Assembly: GCA_019022495.1 (NCBI GenBank)
Contig: JAFEKR010000031.1
Span: forward strand, 620,001 to 684,000
Length of the DNA: 64,000 nt
Direction: 5' to 3'
Source: Epichloe hybrida
Taxonomy: Eukaryota > Ascomycota > Sordariomycetes > Hypocreales > Clavicipitaceae
Shown: in pieces, positions 12,788 through 23,236 of the stretch
Numbering within the stretch: the stretch's first letter is position 1
Layout: the number at the start of each line of letters is the position of its first letter
The notes under the pieces: generated by a model
What the model was told of the DNA's origin: nothing
Database searches by the model: none
Seen by the model: the letters and a program-made list of their open reading frames with translations, nothing else
Position numbers and translations under genes: made by a program

Positions 12788-14557
12788 ATGGATCTCAACG
12801 ATCTGAAAAGCACCGTCTCCAACCTGACCTTGTACGATCTCAAGGCGGGCTTCCGCAAAGCTCAAAATGGTAGGAATTGCTATCTCGCAATCAAGATATT
12901 GTTTCTCACATGATCGCATGATAGCCTTTATGAACTTTACGGAGATGGAGGCGAAGGTACCACATTGTGAATCCCAATTGCGGCCAGGGCGAGTCTAACA
13001 CCGTCGCCGCAGGTCCGAGAAGCCACGAACAACGAGCCATGGGGCTCTTCATCGACATTGATGCAAGAAATTGCTAATGGCACCTTCAGCTAGTACGCCA
13101 GCGATTCAGATGTCAAGTGAACCTATCTAACGCATTCTAGTCAAACCCTCAATGAGATTATGCCGATAATCTATCGTCGATTCACCGAAAAGTCTGCCGA
13201 GGAATGGCGGCAAATTTACAAGGCTTTGCAATTGCTCGAGTTTCTTATCAAACATGGCTCCGAGAGAGTCGTCGACGATGCTCGTGGCCACATAGCTCTC
13301 CTCAAGATGCTGCGTCAATTCCACTACATCGATCAGAATGGCAAAGACCAAGGCATCAATGTACGGAACCGAGCTAAAGAATTGGCCGAACTTCTCGGCG
13401 ATGTCGAGCGTATTCGTTCTGAGCGCAAGAAGGCAAGAGCAACTAAAAACAAGTATATCGGAGTTGAAGGTGGACACAGCTTCGGGGGCGGCTACTCAGG
13501 AGGGAGCGGGAGCGGGAGCGGGAGCAGATACGGCGGCTTCGGCAGCGAGTCAGCACATTATGGCGGCTTCTCAGGTGGCGTCTACGGAGATGGCGGCGGT
13601 TTCGGCGGCGAGACCGATGGTTATCGCGAGTCTGGTGGTGGCAGCGGTGGTGGCCGATCTGATCAGTTCGAAGAGTACGACGAATTCGATGGAAAAGGAC
13701 CCTCAAGTTCTTCTAGTAGAGCTGCCCGCAGAACAGAGCTATCCAAGAAGGTCGCTGCCGAATCCGCCAAGAAGAAAGAGCCAGAGGTGGATCTATTCTC
13801 TTTCGACGATCCCATTCAGACGACTGGCTCTGCGGCTCCCACAGCTTCCCAGAGCTCAGGTCTGGCTAACTTGGCTGGGCCGTCTGGTGGTAACGGTGTT
13901 TCGTCGAACGACGATGACGAATTTGACGACTTCCAGTCTGCAGCTCCAGCTCCTCAGCATCCAGCACAACCTCTTGCTGCACCCCTCACTTCTACGGCTT
14001 CGTCAACGGCACACATCGCTGCCCCTAAGCCAGTCTCAGCCCCTCAGACTGCCAACCTTAACCAGATGGTCAGCGCGTCTTCCATCTCACCCGCTCCAGG
14101 CGCGAGTGCTACTCCAAGCGTAAACTATTCTGCATTTGCCGCACCGGTTGCACAAGCTCAAACTCCCAAGCCAACGAGCTTCCAACCGTCAGGACCCAAC
14201 TATTTCGGCGGCATTCAAGCCAATGCTTCCAACCCCGCCCAACATAGCATGTCGACCATGTCGAGTACGACATCGAGTGGGCCAACAACCATGGCAAACA
14301 TGAAACCAGTCACTAGCCCGGGTGCCAAAACTGCAGCAACCAGCGCAGGCGGCGATGCCTTTGGAGCGCTCTGGGGCAAGGCTAGTGTGGGCATAAAGAA
14401 GACAGACAAGCCTTCGGGAGGGCCAGCCATGAGTCAATTGGCAAAGGAGAAGAGCAGCGCTGGCATTTGGGGAGCACCCGCCTCAAACTCTCAGTCCAGC
14501 TTTGGAGGCGCTCCCGCTGGAAACAGCGGCTCAGCATCGGGCGACCTGCTTGGCTAA
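12788..14557 (+). CDS. ENT3: ENTH-domain clathrin adaptor, Ent3/epsinR type
   Basis: This adaptor binds phosphoinositides through its ENTH domain and links clathrin and GGA/AP-1 at the Golgi and endosomes. The exons are 12788-12869, 12925-12956 (32 nt), 13013-13092 and 13141-14557, giving 536 residues. The ENTH domain spans about residues 15-150 (FMNFTEMEAKVREATNNEPW, then the LNEIMPIIYRRF and QIYKALQLLEFLIKHG helices). A Gly/Ser-rich segment with YGGF-like repeats follows (about 175-240). The tail is Ala/Pro/Ser/Gln-rich. It has EVDLFSFDD and DDDEFDDFQ motifs (the latter near residue 330), resembling the acidic-phenylalanine peptides that bind GGA and gamma-adaptin ear domains. I see no ubiquitin-interacting motif or NPF repeats, which favours Ent3 over Ent1/2. 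Confidence 0.88.
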
Positions 14558-15820
14558 GCAAATACTAGGCTCTACTTCTGTGTTGTTCTGCAGTCTTGCT
14601 TGAATGAACACGGCAGCAATGAAAAGGCATCGTAATAATAACCTAGTGAGAATGTATGGTGTGAGTCGAAAGTAGTCGAAAGTAGTCGATGATGGGTGGG
14701 GGACGAGCAGAGCACACGTTGAGCAAGTTGAGCAAGCATGCTTGAAGTTTTGAGAGAGCCTACGGAGAGAGCCTACGGTCCGTAGACAGGCGTACGGATG
14801 AAAGGCGCATGAAATTGACATGGAATCAAAGTACATACCTCACATCCATGTGTTCGCGGCCACAGCCTGCAGGGCTCGCGGAATTGCCCACGTCCAATCA
14901 CCCGCTGAGCAAGGCTGGCAGCACCCAAGCCGCCGCGCTTATTATTCTTATACATGTATTATCATTAAGCCGTATAATCCGTCCCATCGCGCACGCATCG
15001 GACGCGTCGGGCAAGTCGGTAAGCGCCGGGGTTGCCCGGTGTGGTGACGGCGGCACATGATTGGATGGCCTGGCGGCTGCCCACACCGGCCTCCACCGGC
15101 CTCCACCGGCCTCCGTCTCAGAAATGCCTGCAGTGGCCTGCATCGCCAGCAAATGAGTGGCAGACGTCAATTCACGTCAATTCACGTCAATTCTTTCCTG
15201 TTCATTTCGAGACGGCTGCGGTCCAGGCAGGCACCGGGATCAACATCAGAGATGAAATCAGACATGGCCAACAAGACGCCAACAAGACGTCCGTCCGTCC
15301 GGTTAACATGTCGATGCTGTATATAAGACGCAAGTCTCCCGCACTGCATTAGCTTTCCCTCTCCTCTCCTCTCCTCTCCTCTCCAATCCAAACAACTTCA
15401 ACCTCGAACGAAACCCATTTCTCTTTTCCTTTTTTCCTTTTTTTCCTTTGTGACATTTCGTTTGTGTCTTTCCCTTATTTTCTACCTTCACTTTTTCTTG
15501 TCTTTCCAAACCATCATAGCCTTCCCTTTGGCCAACCAACTACACAAGACTCCGAGCCCCGATCCATTCTTTTGTTCCAATATCACGTTGTTATCCGACA
15601 GCGTCGAAAACGTCCCCCAACGTCCCTTCTTTCGATTCTTTGCTGCATTCGCTGCACTCACGCACTCACGCGACTCACAATTCCGTCTTCCACTTCTTTG
15701 CCGGCTCTTCTGCCGTTCTATTCGAGCCATTTCCCCCTCCATACGGCAGGTTGTGCTTCTAGACCTCGGCTCTCTTTAGACGTCTCCGCCGCAGCTGTTG
15801 CTCCCACACCTTCTCTCAGA
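14558..15820. promoter_or_regulatory. Intergenic region with tandem repeats and the promoter of the MARVEL gene
   Basis: The first part is the 3' flank of ENT3. Two short tandem arrays lie side by side: three copies of an 11-bp CACCGGCCTCC unit (about 15083-15115) and three of a 10-bp ACGTCAATTC unit (about 15164-15193). A TATA-like TATATAAG is at 15319-15326. A CT-rich tract follows (15357-15384, repeated TCTCC), then a long T/C-rich leader up to the start codon at 15821. This arrangement is typical of a strongly expressed fungal gene. Confidence 0.6.
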
Positions 15821-16478
15821 ATGGGTGCTCCTCCTGCTCTCGGTGCCTTGGGCATGACTTTCACGGCCATGAGGGCTTTGCAAGCCGTTGCACTGATTAC
15901 CATTATTGGATTGTCTGCCAACTTCATCTCGGAAATGGTGGCTGCGAGTTATGTGCCGCCGTCTGCTTTGGTTGGCACTCTTGTCGTTGTAAGTTGAAAC
16001 GTAGTTCGACAGCAACTTCCTTCTTGGCTTTCATCAGAATCGACTTATTGACAGAAAGATGTTCCTTTTGCAGGCCTGTATCACGGCCGTCTACACCGTC
16101 ATCACGTACATTCTCTACTGGGATTCCATGCTGCCTCTGCTCATTTCCACGGCCGCCGATGGCCTCTGCCTCGTTGCCACCATCGTCGTCGCTTGCGTGG
16201 TCGGCCGGCCCGTCAGCTACCTCACCTGCCCTGCCCTCCCTGACGACGGAAACACGGCCAACTTCATCCACTCTCTCTTCATGAACCTCGCGCGCAAGAA
16301 CTACTTCGAGTGGGTCGACCCGGACAAGGCCACCTGTTTCGAGATCAAGGCCATCTGGGGCCTGAGCATCAGCCTCTGCGTCTTCTACTTCATGTCCGCC
16401 CTCACGTCCGCCTGCCTCTGGAAACGCCTCAGGGGAGACGGGGGCGTTCGCTCCGCCCCCAACAAGGATCTCGAATGA
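15821..16478 (+). CDS. MARVEL-like four-transmembrane protein
   Basis: The exons are 15821-15988 and 16074-16478, giving 190 residues. The join is phase 0, with a GTAAGT donor and a TTGCAG acceptor. Four hydrophobic segments are visible: about residues 17-37, 48-72, 78-100 and 143-165. Two conserved-looking cysteine positions (C96 region and the KATCFEIKAIW block) lie in the loop before the last helix. The layout matches the MARVEL-type membrane proteins common in Pezizomycotina, usually placed at the plasma membrane or eisosomes; function is unknown. The C-terminus ends KDLE. The same frame stays open for another 500 nt after the TGA stop (see the next entry). Confidence 0.8.
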
Positions 16479-16511
16479 GGGTGGTGCGGCCGTGGGCTTC
16501 CGACGGGGACG

Positions 16512-16979
16512 ATGACAAGATCAGCACCGTCGGCTAACCCGCGAAAGCTGCAGAAGGCCCGGAGCCTCGGCACAACGGCAATGATGCAGGAGCCAGCAGA
16601 CAAAAAAGACAAGAGATATTACGACAGTGACTCCAGCCGCCACGACGCCGACCCCAAGATGAGCACCACGCCCCCCCGTCCCGTTCGACAACATCACGTC
16701 TGTCCTTCATTTTCCCCGCCGCCCCCCACGGCGACGATCCGCGAGAAGAGAGCTCGCTTTCGACCACCACCGCCACCACTTGGAATTGTGCTACCCCCTC
16801 TGCCGCCTGCCCCTGCCGCTGACCCTTGGACAAAGTCCCCCGTGGGTTTGGGCCTGTTGAGTCCTCTTCCTGCGGCGATGGCGAAGCCCAAGCGCAAGAC
16901 CATCTTTGAACAAATCAGTGGTTGGTGGGACTTGGGATTGCTAGAAAAGAGGCAGACTCTTTTTTGGAAAACACCATGA
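16512..16979 (+). CDS. Possible small protein, or a detached C-terminal part of the MARVEL gene
   Basis: This is a 155-residue open frame in the same frame as the MARVEL gene, starting 33 nt after its TGA. Only that one stop codon separates them. The middle is proline-rich (RFRPPPPPLGIVLPPLPP). The end, KRKTIFEQISGWWDLGLLEK and following residues, is amphipathic and looks like real protein sequence rather than chance. A CTAAC branch-like site (about 16533-16537) and a CTGCAG acceptor-like site (to 16553) lie inside it. I could not find a donor that removes the stop and keeps frame. It could be a separate short gene, a read-through or alternative-splice extension, or untranslated sequence. Confidence 0.35.
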   Translation: MTRSAPSANPRKLQKARSLGTTAMMQEPADKKDKRYYDSDSSRHDADPKMSTTPPRPVRQHHVCPSFSPPPPTATIREKRARFRPPPPPLGIVLPPLPPAPAADPWTKSPVGLGLLSPLPAAMAKPKRKTIFEQISGWWDLGLLEKRQTLFWKTP

Positions 16980-17941
16980 GTGAGATGGATTGATATTTTT
17001 TTTTTCTTGGGTCGGATGGCATTCCATGGTAAGCCTGCGAAGCTTCAGATTGTGTACTGGAAGGTGTAGAGAATAAAATGCTAGGGCTTGTTTTGTTTGT
17101 TCCCCGGAGACAATTTGTGTAATGTTATACTGGATATAATGATAAAAAGTAAATGGAAGAAAAAAAGGGCAAAAAGATGGGTCGCTTGCAAGGACAGGAG
17201 CTTTGATATTTTATTTTTAGTTTTTACATTTACATTTACATTTACATTTACATGGAAAATCTTTCGTTCAATCGCAACTAAGCACGTACAATGACATACT
17301 TGGGGTTGCCCTTATTTTGAGCATTGCTATCCGGACCTCCCTCGGAGCTGCATCCCCATGAGATGGGGCCCATCCCACATCCCACATCCCACATCCCACA
17401 CCTTGTGTATTTTGTGGCAAGGGGTTCTACGGAGATAATCCGTGACTTTCATGTGTGTTTTCTACAGGAGGGGCCCCCGTCCGTAAACGCAGCTAGAATA
17501 TTTCATGTGGATATCAATGCCGGGACGAACCCCTTGCCCCGGGACTTGCTCCGCCAATCAGATAGACAAAGGGGCCGCTGACCAATAACGAGGTCGGCGT
17601 AGCAAGACATCTGATAAACGATGCCCCCACTTCCCCTGCAACAAATCGGCAAGCTCGCAAAGCAGCCTTGGGGGCCCAAATTGTTTATGCAGCCACCCGC
17701 ATCGCGTTCCACCAAGAACAAAGGACGAATTCATTCCCGATGTCGGCTCTGCCAAACGGCTCTGCCGCAAGAACTTTGGCCCCGTTGCATCCCATTCTCG
17801 TCTCGCCTCGTCCCATCGACAGAAAGTCGTCTTTCATGGTCGCCACTGACCACAAGCCGCTTCCGCGCTGGCTGACCAGGCTCCTTGGTAATTGGGAGAA
17901 ACAGACGCGCTTTACCCTTACCCTACACAAGATAAGGAGCA
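16980..17941. other. Intergenic region with short tandem repeats
   Basis: It contains a TTTACA hexamer array (about 17222-17251), a CATCCCACATCCC array (about 17369-17400) and the upstream region of the transcription factor. No gene is seen. Confidence 0.5.
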
Positions 17942-19789
17942 ATGTCCAGCTCAACGTCGACCATGTCGCTCTTGAGGCAGCTCATGTCGTCTAGCAAGAC
18001 CCGCTCGTCGGGCGGCTGCTGGACGTGTCGAGTCAGGCGCAAGAAATGCGCTGGGAACCGCCCAGAATGCGACACCTGCAAGGCACTCGAGATAACCTGC
18101 TACTTTGAACAAGAGAAGCCAGATTGGATGGACGGAGGGCCGAAACAAAAAGACATGGCTGAGAAAATCAAGGCCCAAGTGAAGAGGCAAGCCAGCCAGA
18201 GACGGGATCGCAAATTCCTCGACCTGCTAGAGACGGGGACAAGGCACGTCTCCATAAGCGATGTGGACGACGCATCTCCCGCGGGTCACCGCGGCAGAGA
18301 CCATCTCTCCGGGGCTTCGGATACGGATCCCTCGTCGCGCAGTCATGGAATGGTTTCCTCACCGGAATCCAGCAATACCAACGGCGTATCGTCACCAGAG
18401 GTGCCGTGGCACAACCAGGTCTTTGTTCGGCACCAAGACAATGACGGCGCACCTGACACTGATCTTCATTTCCTAATGATCTACCTCGACTACGTCTTTC
18501 CCTATCTTTTCCCCCATTACCGCCCTCCAATTCTTGCAGGTGGTCGTGGCTGGATTTTGGATGTTTTGCAGAGCAACAAGTCGGTTTACCACACGGCGGT
18601 TTCGCTGGCGAGCTCATTCTTCGCCATCGTTCTGGCCAACGGCGAAATAGCGCATGCTTCGTGTACGCGGAGGGTGGTGGAAAGACTCGAAAGCCAGCTC
18701 GAACTGGGTCTGAAGGAACTGCAAAGAGAGATGTGCGTTCTTAATGCCAGCAACACTGGGTTTGACAAGAGGAAGGGCCTTGTCGTGATGCAGAGCATTG
18801 TTCAAATGCTTGTCTTCGAAGTTGCGACATCAAACAAGGACAATTGGCGGATGCATCTAGATGCGGCGATTGCTCTGTTTGTTCAGATTGTTCCCAATCC
18901 CAGTGACTGGACCGAAACACTGCACGCATTCTACAGCCCGAAGTGGCCACCACCAGAGCTTGGTGTGAGACGACCGTGGAGTACCAGCCAAGCAGCTTTC
19001 CGGTTCTTCACGGCGACTCTCCTTTACTTTGATATCATCTCTAGCGTAACCTTGGGTAGCGCGCCACGACTGACACACTATCAAGATGATATCATGCCTT
19101 ATCGTGGAACGTTCAACAGGAGCATCGAACCCGTGCCTGCCGGACCACTGGCCATGGACGAGTTCTTCGGCCTGCCAAATTGGGTGATCCAGCTTCTGGG
19201 CAACGTGGCGGCCTTGGAGTCGTGGAAGCGGTTGCAAAAGCAGATGGGCTCTCTGTCCACAAACGAGCTTGTGTCGCGGGGCAAGGTTCTATCGGAAGGG
19301 ATTAAGACTGGTCTAGAGGTGCTGGAGAAGCATCCCAACTTCCGGTGTCCGACTCAAACGACCTTTCCGCTCTTGGTTGCGGATCCTGTGACGGGATCTC
19401 ACGCAGATGAGCAGCCCATATTCCAGATGATTTGGCTGTTGGCGACACTCAGTTATCTACATGTCGTGATTATAGGATGGCAACCCTCGAGCCCCGAGAT
19501 AAGGTGGTCAGTGTCAAAGGCAACACATCTACTATCGAAACTCCCCAAGGGAACCTGGCTGAGAGCCCTTGCGTGGCCAATGTGTGTGTGCGGATGCCTC
19601 TCGCCTCCTGAAGATGAGCCGGTTTATCGAGATATCGCTCACCGACTCGGAGCCTTGCAAGTGTTTGGGACCGTGAAGGAGGCTATGGAGGTCATGGAGA
19701 GAGTGTGGTACATGCGCGGCCAGATCGATGAGTCGTGGGATGTGGCCCGCTGCTTGAATGTGCTGGGCCACGGGATCTTGTTGATTTGA
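17942..19789 (+). CDS. Zn2Cys6 fungal transcription factor
   Basis: This is a single-exon frame of 615 residues. The binuclear zinc cluster is perfect: C26-x2-C29-x6-C36-x6-C43-x2-C46-x6-C53, with the basic RVRRKK loop that contacts DNA. A basic segment (about residues 75-100) and a Ser-rich linker follow. The rest (about 165-615) is alpha-helical and resembles the Fungal_trans_2-type regulatory domain (the DLHFLMIYLDYVFPYLFPHYRP opening is typical; quoted in part in the next words as HFLMIYLDYVFPYLFP). The true start may be M1, M8 or M15. Targets are unknown. Its position about 1.3 kb from the kynureninase/IDO pair makes a local role possible but unproven. Confidence 0.9.
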   Translation: MSSSTSTMSLLRQLMSSSKTRSSGGCWTCRVRRKKCAGNRPECDTCKALEITCYFEQEKPDWMDGGPKQKDMAEKIKAQVKRQASQRRDRKFLDLLETGTRHVSISDVDDASPAGHRGRDHLSGASDTDPSSRSHGMVSSPESSNTNGVSSPEVPWHNQVFVRHQDNDGAPDTDLHFLMIYLDYVFPYLFPHYRPPILAGGRGWILDVLQSNKSVYHTAVSLASSFFAIVLANGEIAHASCTRRVVERLESQLELGLKELQREMCVLNASNTGFDKRKGLVVMQSIVQMLVFEVATSNKDNWRMHLDAAIALFVQIVPNPSDWTETLHAFYSPKWPPPELGVRRPWSTSQAAFRFFTATLLYFDIISSVTLGSAPRLTHYQDDIMPYRGTFNRSIEPVPAGPLAMDEFFGLPNWVIQLLGNVAALESWKRLQKQMGSLSTNELVSRGKVLSEGIKTGLEVLEKHPNFRCPTQTTFPLLVADPVTGSHADEQPIFQMIWLLATLSYLHVVIIGWQPSSPEIRWSVSKATHLLSKLPKGTWLRALAWPMCVCGCLSPPEDEPVYRDIAHRLGALQVFGTVKEAMEVMERVWYMRGQIDESWDVARCLNVLGHGILLI

Positions 19790-20046
19790 AGCAGTCCTGG
19801 TTTTTCGATTGTAAACGATAGCGACGACTCGTTTTGTATATACAATTCTGTACAATCACCACTATAAGAAGGAAGATGAACTGTGAGACACTGACGGACC
19901 GAATAACCCTTTGTGGTTGATGGTGGAAGACAGTATACTACAGCTGAGCTAGCACTGTACGTCACCTTTTTGTATACGAGAGACGAAGGAGTCGATCCAA
20001 CAGGGGTCTCTGATTCGATCACTGAAGATATTTCTCACAGCTGCAA

Positions 20047-20629
20047 TTGACCAGAAAGTCTGAAACACGACCGAAGGTGCCTCTGATTGCATCGGGTGCA
20101 GCTGATGGCGGCGCAACGGGCCAGGCTGCGGAGGATGACACGGATGTGCCGCGAGAAGCAACACTATTGTGTGATGCGCAGGGCAAGCTGATATTCATCG
20201 GGGGATTGCGCGTCCCTGTCTTTCTTCCAGTCAGTTCGACAATTGTGACTAGTCGGGTTGGACAACATGCTTTCGCGCCGGAGAGTAGTCGACACCCGGT
20301 GCTGGAGAATGTGCCGGCCAGGTATTCGACGAGGGAGCAAAGGAACGGCTTCTCGAGGACACGTGCCGGACTTGCGAGGCATGCACTTCGAAGGGATTGT
20401 GCACGATTAATACCTGGCTGCGACGACGAGTCTCGTGGATCAGTTCGACAATGCCAAGCTGCATGGCGACCTGCTGCTATGGGCGAGCCACGATCAAAAG
20501 TCGGACGACTTGGCCTCAGTGGTCAACTATCTTGTCCTCGCGATTGGTATCTTGAAGGACGACGAAGCACCGCGCAGACAGCGAGTGAACAGGCCCGGCC
20601 GTGATCCCGAGGACGGCGCCTGGGAGTAA
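20047..20629 (+). pseudogene. Frame-broken remnant of a fungal transcription factor domain
   Basis: Two segments in different frames read like neighbouring parts of one fungal-specific transcription factor middle domain. The first (about 20095-20350) contains LLCDAQGKLIFIGG followed by APESSRHPVLENVPARYST. The second (about 20420-20570) contains VDQFDNAKLHGDLLLWASHD and SVVNYLVLAIG, the usual next block of this family. No zinc cluster, start codon or full domain is present. I infer a decayed fragment of a second regulator, broken by at least one frameshift. A short intron between the pieces is a weaker alternative. Confidence 0.5.
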
Positions 20630-21109
20630 TAATGGGAAGAAGGTGGTGGATGCGTTCTTGGTCCGGTCAAAGTATTACCGCAGGGATCCGACGCACAGGG
20701 GGTAACCCGATTGATCCGATGACGAGGCTTATCCTGGGCCGCAGGAACGTTGGTGAACCAGGATGGTTCCTCCCAAGAGGCCCACGGGGGCGAAGAGGCC
20801 GTACAGAATGAATGGCGTTTGTCTTGTTGGCGACGTCGGTAGAGCAGGATGCTGCGCTCGGTCAGGCGCGGGTATTGTGGTGATTACCAGCATTTTGTAC
20901 TCTGTTAAATAAGGGGGAAAAAGTAGACGTAGTAAATGCTTCATAACAATGGATGGTAATATTTGAAGCCTGATACAAAATTAGAACAAGTCGTTGTTCA
21001 TGGGACGCTTGGTTATACGACTTATAACCCCCCAGTCATCTGGCCACAAGTCAATCATCTATCTGATGACGGGGTCATCCTCACAGCCAAGCAGTTGTTC
21101 CGCTGGATT
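20630..21109. other. Intergenic, 3' flank of kynureninase
   Basis: There is no supported ORF. The stretch includes low-complexity A-rich sequence near 20905-20945. Confidence 0.4.
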
Positions 21110-22683
21110 TTAAACGGTACATGGGAGGAAAAGGGCGCTTCTCAAAATTTGTACATATGCCAATACGTCCTCGAATCTCGTGTACAAAGGCACGGGTGCG
21201 ACCCGGATGACATTTGGCTTGCGCTTGTCGCAAATGGCGCCATTCTCTTCCAATGCCCTCGTGACCTTGTCGAGCAGACCAGCGTCTCGCAGCAGAACGC
21301 TCAGCTGGGTTCCGCGCTGCAACGGGTCCCTTGGTGTCAGGATGGTGAACAAGGCCGTGGCGTCATCCTTGGTCTCCTCCAGCATCTGATCGAGCAGGAA
21401 CTCGGCATATGCCGTCAGAACCAGCGCCTTGGATCGGATGTCGCGCATGGTGGTCTTGGCGAATACCGAGAGCGCGCCGGAAAGGGCGGCGAGGTCCATG
21501 GCAGAAGGGTTGGAGAGCTGGAAGCCTGCCGCACCGGGCGTGGGAACAAACTTGTTGTCCATGTTGAAACGGACGCTCTTGTCACCGCCGTACCAGCCCA
21601 TCAGCCGAGGCTGGTACGAGGGCTTGTCGGCTCCATCCTCCCACTCGACCTTGCCGTGCCTCTCGTGGACGTAGGCCCCTCCGATGGCGCCGGGGCCAGC
21701 ATTGATATACTTGTACGTGCACCAGCACGCGAAGTCGACGTCCCACTCATGTAGCTTCAGCTCGACGTTTCCGGCGGCGTGTGCGAGATCCCATCCGACG
21801 ACGATGCCGCGCGCCTTAGCGTAGGCGCTGATTCTTGGCATGTCGAACAGCTGGCCGGAGTAGTACTGGATACCGGGGAGCATCAGGAGAGCAGTGTCAT
21901 CAGCGTGCTCATCGATTGTCCTCAGGATCTTCTCGGTGGGGATGATGCCGTTGTCGTCGGGCTCGATCTTGACCATGCTCTTGCCAGGGTCCAGGCCATG
22001 CCACACAATCTGGCTCTCGATTGCGTAGTGGTCACTGGGGAAGGGCTTCCACTCGAGGATGATTTTGTGTCTCTTGGCGTCGGGCTTGTAAAAGCTGGCC
22101 ATCATGAGATGGAGATTGATTGTGAGGGTGTTCATGACGACGATCTCGTGCGGCGAGGCGCCCACAATGTCTGCGGACTGCCTGGAACATTGCTCGGCCA
22201 TGTCCTGCCACTGAGTCAGGGGTGAGTTTGCCATGGTGGTGAAGTGGCCGTTGACGCCAACGGATGCCCACGTTTCAAGCTGGGCATTGACGTATTCCCG
22301 GACAGCCTTTGGCTGAGCTCCCAGGGAGTTGCCGACAAAGTACAAGCATGGTTTCGTCGCATCACCCGACTCTGTGCCGTTTGTGCCGTTGTGAGCCACT
22401 TGACCTACAAGGGGCAATGAACGGTTAGTTGGTTCAGAAATTCGAACTCCACGCGACAAAGTCTGACGCGGAGAACGAGCGAGAGAGAATTTTTACCGGG
22501 AAGGGAGCCGTCCAACGCCTTCTTCTTCAGCGATGCCTTGGTGGGCAGCACGAATTCATCCCGCAAGTGCCTCAGCTGATCCTGGGAATCGAGCTTCTGA
22601 GCAAATGCCAGGGTGTTGGCATCCGCGGGGAAATCGGGGCTTGCGCCGCTCCGCAGCCGGTCGACGAAGGCTGAAAAATCCAT
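21110..22683 (-). CDS. BNA5: Kynureninase
   Basis: This PLP-dependent hydrolase cleaves L-kynurenine or 3-hydroxykynurenine to (3-hydroxy)anthranilate and alanine, in the cytosolic tryptophan-to-NAD route. The exons are 22497-22683 and 21110-22404 (minus), giving 493 residues. The join splits a glycine codon. Family blocks are present: YFVGNSLGAQPKAV near the start, WDLAHAAGNVELKLHEWDVD, and the PLP lysine K294 in CTYKYINAGPGAIGG. The ALFLPCTV tail is short but normal. Length fits the family (about 450-500). It is divergent from indoleamine 2,3-dioxygenase, which acts earlier in the same pathway. Confidence 0.96.
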
Positions 22684-23236
22684 GACGGGGGTTGGGATGT
22701 GTGACGGGTGGCTAGAAATCAGGGCAAGGGCGATGACGATGACGACAAGTTCCTTCCACGATCAGGCGTGGTGTACAGAGGACTGGAGGAAGGAGCACTG
22801 GAGGAAGGAGCACTCGAGGAAGGATAATGGAAACAAACCACTTTACGGATTATGCTTCACCTTAAAAGTTGCCGTCGAGAACTGAACTTGGACTGGAACC
22901 CACCCGCTCCCCCCTCCCCCCTCCTTCCCTGCATTTCCCTCCATGCAAGTGGAAGTTACAAGTGCCGCCATCCGACATTCCGCCATCCGACATTCCGCCA
23001 TCCGAGCGCCGCTGCAAGCCGAGTTCAAACCACGCCGGCCTGGCCAATTTAGACAAGACGACTTCGGCACTTGTATTATTCGCACGCGGAGATGGCGCCT
23101 CACCGCGGAATGGAACCTTGCCAGCACGGTTGACAGAGTTGTTGACAGAGTTGTTGACATTTGGACTTTGCAATGTGTTCGTCCTGCTCCGTACTCTTTC
23201 CACTTCGACCGTACACCCTACAGCTTTGACGCAGAC
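22684..23236. promoter_or_regulatory. Shared divergent promoter of kynureninase and IDO, with three short tandem arrays
   Basis: Three direct-repeat clusters are visible: GGAGGAAGGAGCACT-like units (about 22782-22827), ATCCGACATTCCGCC units (about 22970-23008) and TTGTTGACAGAG units (about 23129-23160). Such arrays might be regulator sites or slippage products. Upstream in-frame ATGs exist before the chosen IDO start, but the added sequence has no IDO-like features. Confidence 0.6.

Noticed and set aside
17222..17400. Short repeat arrays considered as a CRISPR or telomere-like array
   Set aside because: The units are 6-7 bp without spacers and do not match TTAGGG; they are simple tandem repeats in a fungal intergenic region.
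21429..22225. Plus-strand ORFs opposite kynureninase
   Set aside because: They are antisense shadows of an intact, recognised gene.
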